Assembly (NCBI RefSeq): GCF_020509005.1
Contig: NC_063014.1
Coordinates: 1,488,001 to 1,552,000 of the forward strand
Reading direction: 5' to 3'
Length of the DNA stretch: 64,000 nucleotides
Source of the DNA: Fulvia fulva
Taxonomy: Eukaryota > Ascomycota > Dothideomycetes > Mycosphaerellales > Mycosphaerellaceae
Of this stretch, positions 56,817 to 64,000 are shown in pieces (the first letter of the stretch is position 1; every line of letters starts with the position of its first letter). Under the pieces are notes generated by a model. The model was not told the origin of the DNA and did not search any database. It saw nothing but the letters and a program-made list of their open reading frames with translations. The position numbers were made by a program, and so were the translations under genes.

Positions 56817-57018
56817 GGCCCTTTTGAATATTCTAGTATCGCTAATAACGTAATATATATAACGGTTTATAGTCGTATTAATATAAAGTAGCTAGGTATA
56901 TAGGAAAGAGGAGCGCGAGGTACGCCGAGGCTATATATAAGCCGAGGTGCTACGCTAGTACGCGCGGTCGCGTGACCTACGTACTAGCTAGACATTCGCT
57001 AGGCCTAGGGCCGTGACA
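56817..57018 (-). repeat. Gypsy E 3' LTR
   Basis: Read on the minus strand it starts TGTCACGG at 57018, three bases behind a G-run tract. It holds TATATATA and the CCTCGCGCTCCTCTTTCC core (56903-56939) and GGTCACGCGACC (56966-56977). The far end is set against LINE1-C and is approximate. Confidence 0.68.
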
Positions 57019-57019
57019 C

Positions 57020-57040
57020 TTACCCCCCCCCTTTAAAATC
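57020..57040 (-). other. Gypsy E polypurine tract
   Basis: On the minus strand, ATTTTAAAGGGGGGGGGTAA leads into the LTR. The G run parallels those at 122-130, 22225-22231 and 43411-43415. Confidence 0.7.
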
Positions 57041-57599
57041 GCGCTTAGTCCCTTAAGCTCGTAGTATAGCCGCTATAAACGCGGCGTCATCCTCTATATT
57101 ATCCTCTATACCGTCTATCTTATCTATCTTCGTTAGTCTAGTATCGTATTCGTTAATCTTAGTATTATCGTATCCTCCGCGGTAGCTAACCTCGCCTATA
57201 CGAGTCGTAAATTCGTTTCTTTCGTAGCGATATATAAACTCCGCGAAGAAGTCCGTTATAGTAGCTATTACTTAAGTCGAGGAAGAGCTACGGTACCTAT
57301 TACTAGCTTAAGCTAGCGGTATATTCGTAGTTACCGAGTTAAGGGAAGTATACTACTTATATTAACGTATATCCGGTACTTACCTACTAACGGTCATCTT
57401 TCTTAAAGTAGCCGCCTACGGGCTATTATAAGTACTAGTATTAGGTTCGTAATACGTAACTACCGGAAGAGCTATAGGTACCTACGTAAATAACTTACGT
57501 AGCCTACCTATAGTTACCGGGTTAGACGTAACTATTAACGAAGCGTTTACGGCTAAAGCGTTTATTACTTCGCCGATTATAATGTCTTCGGGTATATCC

Positions 57600-60346
57600 T
57601 TATTAGGAATCTACCCTAGTAGCGGCGTAAAGCTAGCTAGCCTATCCTTCGTAGGATAGTTATAGTAGAAGTCCGCGATAGAGGCGGTAGTAGTATCTAT
57701 TAACTCCTTAGCGGGCTCCTAGGTAGGCTTACTATAACCTACCTATTGTATAAGGTATTTATACCTTCGTTCCTTCCTCCTACCGCTACGCGGTAGGCCT
57801 AGCGGTAATGTGCTCTTTACGTTAAGCACTATATCTAGAAGCTAATACGTACTTATATCTCCGTTATTATCTTCTACCTCGATTAGGGCCGGAGGTAGCT
57901 ATACTTGTCCTAGCATTAGTACGTATATAGGTATTAGTAAGTTAGCGTAAAAGCCGTTATAGAGGTTACTTAGGGACCGAGGAAGGTCTAGACGGTACGT
58001 GTCGTATAGTAGCACCTTAGTAACTACGTATAGTCTAGTATAGCGGTAATTAAGTTTCTTTAATAGGCGCTTAGTACGCTAGTTACGTATACTAAGGTGT
58101 ACTAGGTCTCCGACTTCGTACCGTAGTATAATCGTTCTATACTTATTAGTATATTTAGCTTATAATACTTATACTATTACTATAGAGTCTCGTAGCTTAT
58201 ACCTAAGGTCTATTATACGTTATACGAATATATTTATAGACTCTACGTCTAATCGCTATTTATATAGAAGTAGTTATATAGAGAGATTAAGTTTAGTATC
58301 TATATAATGTAGGTTCTTACTAATGTTCGCTATAAAAGGACTTACGCTAGTCGTTTCGGAGACGTAGTCGTTTGTAGTAAACTCTATAAGTAGGAGCTAA
58401 TCTAGCTAGTTATCCTAAGCGTAACTAGTGAACGTACGTAGGTACTATTCTATTATCTTATTAGTATTCTCGCTTTGACTATTAGTCTTAGGGTAATAGC
58501 CGGTTAAGATCTTACGCTTGATTTATAGTAACTCGTAGAGGCGTCCCTAGAAGGCTAATACCTATTAAGGACTACGATCCGACGTAATTGTCTTTAGTAG
58601 ACTATGTCGGGAGAAGATATACTTCACGTAGATATATACGATATACTCCGCTATCATTTCTAATACTAGAATGTAATGCCGCTCCTTACCTAAACGGTCT
58701 ATAACTATAAGTACGTTCTTATAGTACTAACTATCTACTATATACTTGGCCCTTAGTAGTTCGATAACGAAGTCTAAGGCAACGTCGTCCTACGTATCAA
58801 ATAGGACTAGTAGTAGAGTAAGTAGTCTATATTAAGGTTTATTAATGCTATAGCTATTACGGTATATACGGTATACTCGTACGAAAGATCTAATAAACCG
58901 TATCATTCGTAGCTATATATAGTAACGTAATACTAACCGGCTCGTAGTTATCTTACCGGGGTGTCCTATAGTAGGTATATTATAGAAGGCCTAACGATAC
59001 GTATACGTATAGTGTTTCCCTTATCTTCGGTAGTTAGGATAAAGAGACTATAACCGCTATGTCTGTTCTTAATATAGATTATCCTATCGACTAGTATCGC
59101 GTACTTATTATTAATCTTGTTCTTATATAGTAGTTTAATAGGTTCGCCTACTACTAACTAGGTCGTAGCTTCGATTATATCGTCCTGTTTGTATAGCTTA
59201 CTAATGTCGGCTAATAGTGCTTTGTCTATTACTACTCCTTCGACTTCGGATACGCTTGGCCGTAGGATTTAGCTAGCGCTAATAGATAAGAAGTGTTCTA
59301 GTTTAAGTAGTATACGATCCCACTATACGTACCGCGGATCTGATTTGTTATATAGAATCGCGTCCTATAAACGTCTAGTAAGGCTATCTAGTTTAGCTCC
59401 TTAAACACCTAGACGATATATAATCTTGAAGAAGAATTGTAAGAGGAACTCGGCCTATCTTACTTATCGTCTGTTTAGTTACTTAGAAGTTATAAAGTAT
59501 TCGAGGTTCTTATAGTCGCTATATACTAGTACTAGGTGGCCGCTTAGATTAGTAAAGTTCTTAAAGTCTAGTTTGCCGATATTGCTAGCTATAAGTTCGG
59601 GCTTCTACTCTTTAAATGCTTTGACAATAGCAAGTAGTTCCTTATTATAAATGTCGTAATTGTACTCCTACGGGCTTATCTTCTTAGACAGGTATACGAT
59701 TGGCCTTAGGATGTTGTCCTTATCGTATTACGATAGGACCGTAGCCGTAATAAAGTCACTCGTATCTGTTTTAAGTACTATTCTACGTCCTAGGATAAAC
59801 ATCGCTAATACAGTGCCTTTAGTATCGGTAAAAGCTTGCTTCAGCCCGTCGAATGCCTTCTGATATTCCTCTATCTATTGCTAAGGGCAGTCCTTCTTAG
59901 TCAGCTTTACTATAGGTAATACTATCTTACTATAGTCCTTAATAAAGCGCCGATAGAACCCGGAGAACCTATTGAACGCAAGGACATCTTTTACGTTTAC
60001 TAGTATTCCCTATTCTCTTATAGCTTGTACCTTAGCTAGGTCTATTAAGACTCCGTCCTTACCAATAATAAGGCCTAGGTATTTAGTAGATTAGGTATAA
60101 AACTTATATTTAGTGATGTCGAGTTATAGGCCGGCTTTACTACATTTACGAAGTACCTTCTTAATATACTCTATATACTCCTTAAGAGTGTCGCTAAAGA
60201 TGAGTATATTATCTAGGTATACCGACGTAAAGTCGTTAAGGAACTCTCGTAGTATGTCGTTAATATAAGACTAGAAAGTACTAGGGGCATTACATAACCC
60301 AAATGGCATTACTAGGCATTCAAACTGTCTATATCGTGTTATAAAT
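57600..60346 (-). pseudogene. Gypsy E pol: RT C-terminus, RNase H, integrase and chromodomain
   Basis: The RT box reads YLDNILIFSD at about 60200-60222, so YLDD has become YLDN as in gypsy B and C. RNase H has KISPQEYNYDIYNKELLAI (about 59640) and DYKNLEYFIT (about 59500). Integrase occupies about 58000-59300. The chromodomain at about 57665-57770 reads YKYLIQxVGYSKPTxEPA, then ASIADFYYNYP. The plus-strand frame 59660-59863 is an antisense shadow. From 57040 to 57600 lies the degraded pol tail, with no domain recognised. Confidence 0.85.
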
Positions 60347-60521
60347 AGATAGATAGATTTGTCATTCCCCTGTTCTAGGACCCTATCCGGCCTATATAGG
60401 TATATATCTATTGTTATATATAAAGGGAAACCCGAATAGGTGAAAACCCTTCCCGCCCCTAACTTCTCCTTATCTAGATTAGCTTTCCCTCTAAACGTAC
60501 GTAGTCTATATCGCTACCCCG

Positions 60522-63500
60522 TTAGCCCCCGCTCCTAGCCGGTCTCGTCGCGCTACGTCGTGTCCTCTCTTCCTATACTGCTCCTACTAGGCGGTACTGT
60601 TCTAGCTAGCCCTTCTCTAGTATCTAGTTCGTAATACGCCGTAGGTCCTTAGCGTTATTAAGAAGTGCCCTAATCGTCCGGTTCCTCGCCTTTGCTATCT
60701 ACTCCCCCCTTCCTAGCGACCACCTCGGACAGACGAGGAGTACGTGCCGTACGTTCTAGGAGCGATAGCCGTAGGAGTAGCTAGTATTCGTGTATCCTAG
60801 AACCTTCCTCTATAATAGGTACCCCTAGAGGCCGATGTGTTCGCTTCGTAGTTAGGTTGCTATACTACTCTATGCCCTCGTAAGGCGGTAGTAGATAAGC
60901 TTCGGGGGGTACTTGACCGCGGATTTTGTAGCTGACTATTCCTTAGGTTGTCCCGCTAGCTAAGGGCGTCTACTATACCCTATAACCTAGTTGTTCTACC
61001 TTTCTTTCTATAGTTGCTCTACAAACGATTTCTTACCTTCCTATTATATTACTAGCTATTCGTCCCTTACCCGGTAGTTCGGCTCGTTTCCGGGTCGAAT
61101 GCCCCTATACGCTAGTACTGATTCGCGGGCCCTTACGACTATACTAGCGATAACCTTCTATACTAGGTACTGTGCCGACTTGCCTAAGTAGGAGGTACGT
61201 AGTCCCTAGATATATAGGTCGAGCGGCGGTATAGCGGTCTCGTACTTAAGTATCCTCGTTAGTATCGACTAATATACCCCGGTGACCTTCCTTAGGCATT
61301 AGTTTTAGATCTTCGCTAGCGGCGCGACGAGTCCCTTCGATAGGTAGGCCCTTTCGCCTAAGGACTACACTTGGCTACTATAGGTAAGGACCGGCCGTAT
61401 AATAGCCGTATATAGAAGTCGTAACTACCGGAAGTCCGCCCCCTATATAGACGTAGTGAGCCTCTAGTATAATGCTATATTCTGTTTAGCTTTCCGTAAT
61501 ATTGCCTATACGTGCTTCCTCTACCGTAGCGCCGGGTCTACCTATAGTCCGAGGATCCTAAGCTAATTTACCGGGTTAGTCGTATGCCCCTATATCTAGA
61601 TAGAAGCTTGTATATTATAGAACCGTAGCCGGCGCGTAAAGTATATCAGATTGTACTTTTCTAGGGTAAACCGAGCCCCGTGCCTCCTAGCCTAGTCCTC
61701 GTAGATCTTGTGCTTCTCTTCTAGTAGCCTATAGTTCTCCTTAGTCGAGGAAGACTACGCTAGGATATTTGTGTCGTCTACGAAGCCGCTCGTAGCGGTG
61801 TTCTGGGATTCTAGGGCTAGGAGCAGCGTCGCTATAAAGAAGAGGAATAGAATAGGTACTAGCGTTAAGCCTTACGGGATTCTAGTATAGACTGCTTGAA
61901 ATAGGCTTCTATACTAGCCGACTAGGATCGACGTACTACGGTTTTAGAGGTAGGACCGTACGAAATTGATAAGCCACTTAGAGAGTCCTTTCGACTTTAG
62001 GATATAGAGTAGCCGCGGGTATAATACGTAGTCGAAGGCTCCCGATATATCTAGGCTAAGTAAGGAAGCTACCTTGTCCCTATTCCTATACTAGATAGCC
62101 TTTACCTAAGAGGTAACAAGTTCTATCGCGGATAGCGTCGATCGCTATAGGCGCGCACCTATCTAGGTGCCCGGGAGTAGGGAGTGTTCCTCTACCGCCT
62201 CGGAGAGTCTCGTTATAACTTGCTTCTTAAGCGCCTTCCTAAGAGTGTTAAGGAGCGCAATTAGGCGGTACGACTTCACCTACGTATAGTCTTCCTTCTA
62301 CGGCTTACGTAGGACCACTGTCGTCGATTATTTAAAAGCTTTCGGGTAGTATCCGGTCTATAGGTAGGCGTTAAAGATCGCTATAACTACTAGGGCTAGT
62401 TGATCTCTACACTTCTTTAGTAGCTCGTTTAGGATCCTATCCGGCCCCGGGGCTTTCTTCGCCGGCAACTTCCTTAGTATAGCGGCAACTTCTCCCTCGG
62501 ACACCTCCTATTAGACCGCGATGCTAGGGGCTAGGGGAGTAGAGCTATTTATATCGCTTAGATTAGCCTCGACTAGGGGCGGGAAGAACTTACTAGCTAG
62601 TAGACGCGCCTTAGCCTCGGGGTCGCTAACCGGGCTACTAGGCGATTATAGCACTAGGATAGAGAAGGAGGGGCCCTATATAGGGTCCTATCGGGCCCAT
62701 TTCGCTAGCTTCTATATCCTCTCTAGCTTGCCGGCGATTTCTTCTACTATAGCCCTCTAGCCGACTACTTTCTCCCTTCGTATTATAGCTTTCTTCTGTT
62801 AGTATGCCTCTCTATATACGTTCTAGGCCTCCTCGCTATAGCTACTCGTCCACACCCGGCGGGCTCTCCTTACTTCTCTTACTACCGTAGTGCACTCCGG
62901 CGTCTAGTATAGTTTGGACTATATCGTTAGTTAGGTAAGCGGAACGTGAAGTGAGGTCGCTTTTCTTATTTCGTCTATCAACCCCTAGACTACTTCGTCT
63001 ATCTCGTCTTTACTATTATATTGCTACTACGCGATCTAGACTAGCCTCTTAGAGTCATTAAGGTACGCCTAGATGTTGGCCTAGTAGGCCTTTCCCTAGT
63101 TTAGCTTAGGGGTTCTCGCTAGTATACGTTATATCTATATCGTAATAGAGGTCCTGACTAGTATGTAGTCTAACGACGCCTCGAGTTTATATTCGATCCT
63201 ATAGTAAATTACCGTATAGTAGTAGCTATCTAAGATCTAGGAGAGGTCGATCGTGCCTTAGAGTCCCCCTCTCTTCTAGGTACCTAGGTCCTTCGGGGTA
63301 TTAAGGGTAATTACGTTGCTCGCTATTAAGTCGAGTACTTCGTCGGCTATAGGGTGCGGCTATATAAGGCTTTCCTAGGAAGGGTAGTGTATATTGAAGT
63401 CTCCTACTACGATGTAGCACCCTTGTCTCTTAAGCGTACTGTCTAGGTGTCTATAGACCCCTTAGTCGCGGCTAGACCTCGAGGCTAGCGGTTGTATATA

Positions 63501-63800
63501 TAGGTTATGTATCTAGGTACTACCTACGTAGAGGGAGGTAATATCGCCCCCGCCTTCTTCGTCTACGTAGTACACTACCTCCTAGTCGGATTCTAGTATG
63601 TCCTTACTAATATAGAAGCACGTACGGGGTCTACCGTCGCCTCGTAGGTATGTCGTATAGCCTAGTAACTTATATATCGTTAGTCTCTTATAGTACGGGT
63701 TAATCTATAGCTCCTAGATTACTAGGACGTAGTAGACGTACGGGTCCGCCTCGTATAGGAAATAGTTCTAGACTATATCCTTACTATAGTTAACGTTATA
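60522..63800 (-). pseudogene. LINE1-D ORF2
   Basis: A complete ORF2 equivalent. The stop codon is at 60522-60524, the RT box FVDDTNI at about 61768-61790, the endonuclease GDFN-type motif near 63390-63410, and the N-terminus at 63789-63800 (YNVN). Stops are Gln/Trp-type. It parallels 13745-17023. Confidence 0.87.
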
Positions 63801-64000
63801 CTAGATAATACTAAGCGTATCGAGGCTAGTCATCGGTATCGATAATCATTTCCTCTATATCGTCCTATGTCCTACTGCCCTACGCGTCCTAGTCTACGCC
63901 TATTGGCTATATACTAAAGGGGAGCCGGGTCTAGTTAGATTTCCTCGCTATAGCTAGTAGAGCACGTGGCCTCCCGTACGCCCTAGGTTACGTATCCTTT
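63801..64000 (-). pseudogene. LINE1-D ORF1, 3' end only
   Basis: Matches the last 200 bases of LINE1-C ORF1 (55329-55528). The zinc knuckles would lie just beyond the window. Confidence 0.75.

Larger units (their letters stand above)
56817..60346 (-). mobile_element. Gypsy E: chromovirus fragment with 3' LTR
   Basis: On the minus strand it begins mid-RT at 60346, where LINE1-D is inserted, and runs through RNase H, integrase and chromodomain to a polypurine tract and 3' LTR. The 5' part must lie beyond LINE1-D, outside the window. Confidence 0.87.
60347..64000 (-). mobile_element. LINE1-D: LINE1 copy running off the window
   Basis: A minus-strand LINE1 with a TAGATAGATAG tail at 60344-60357 and the conserved 3'-UTR stem (60425-60454). 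The window ends near the ORF1/ORF2 junction. It lies in the RT of gypsy E. Its target duplication cannot be checked because the 5' end is outside. It is closest to LINE1-C. Confidence 0.92.

Noticed and set aside
1..64000. An alternative genetic code with TAA/TAG read as Gln, since reading stops as Gln restores long proteins.
   Set aside because: Trp positions also become TAG, catalytic Asp, Cys and His residues are altered, and non-coding LTR pairs show the same C/T and G/A changes. RIP explains all of this without recoding.

Overview
The window is a heavily mutated graveyard of transposable elements, almost certainly from a filamentous ascomycete (Pezizomycotina). I see no host gene, tRNA, rRNA or CRISPR array. 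Every long coding trace belongs to a Ty3/gypsy chromovirus, a Ty1/copia element, a LINE or a Fot1/pogo-like DNA transposon. All are riddled with TAA/TAG at positions where the families carry Gln or Trp. Other changes recur as Cys to Tyr, His to Tyr and Asp to Asn. Copies of one element differ by C/T and G/A transitions. That is repeat-induced point mutation (RIP) at CpA/TpG, a process known from filamentous ascomycetes. The lineage below that level cannot be told from this sequence.

Layout. 1-133 is the 3' end of an upstream gypsy element, followed by an LTR (about 134-318). Gypsy A (+) runs from about 265 to 22452 but is split inside its reverse transcriptase (RT) by LINE2-A (-, 3266-19013). 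LINE2-A is itself split by copia-1 (+, 5383-10993, complete with 235-bp LTRs) and by LINE1-A (+, 12216-17205, full length, 4990 bp). Gypsy D (-, 22453-31299, only gag and protease) is split by LINE1-B (-, 22908-29572), which holds a 5'-truncated LINE1-B' (+, 25962-17617 bp tail end at 27617). Next come LINE2-B1 (31300-31598), copia-2 (+, 31599-37131, 234-bp LTRs), a Fot1/pogo-like transposase (-, 37132-38486) and LINE2-B2 (-, 38487-40120). Then gypsy B (+, 40121-43568), gypsy C (-, 43569 to about 50200), LINE3 (-, about 50200-51540), gypsy F (-, about 51541-52281), LINE1-C (-, 52282-56816), gypsy E (-, 56817-60346) and LINE1-D (-, 60347 to the window end).

The nesting is supported by target-site duplications read directly from the sequence: 15 bp for LINE2-A, 5 bp for copia-1, about 10 bp for LINE1-A, 17 bp for LINE1-B and 14 bp for LINE1-B'. 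Removing LINE2-A restores the gypsy A RT reading frame. The order of events is therefore gypsy first, LINE second, copia or another LINE third.

Nothing here can be active as it stands. The most notable observations are a lightly mutated gag-pol patch in copia-1, a primer-binding site in both copia elements matching the anticodon arm of initiator tRNA-Met, a 3'-UTR stem shared by two LINE families with TCTA-type tails, a conserved TATA plus GC-rich core in four gypsy LTRs, and CACGTGAC motifs preserved in otherwise mutated LTRs.
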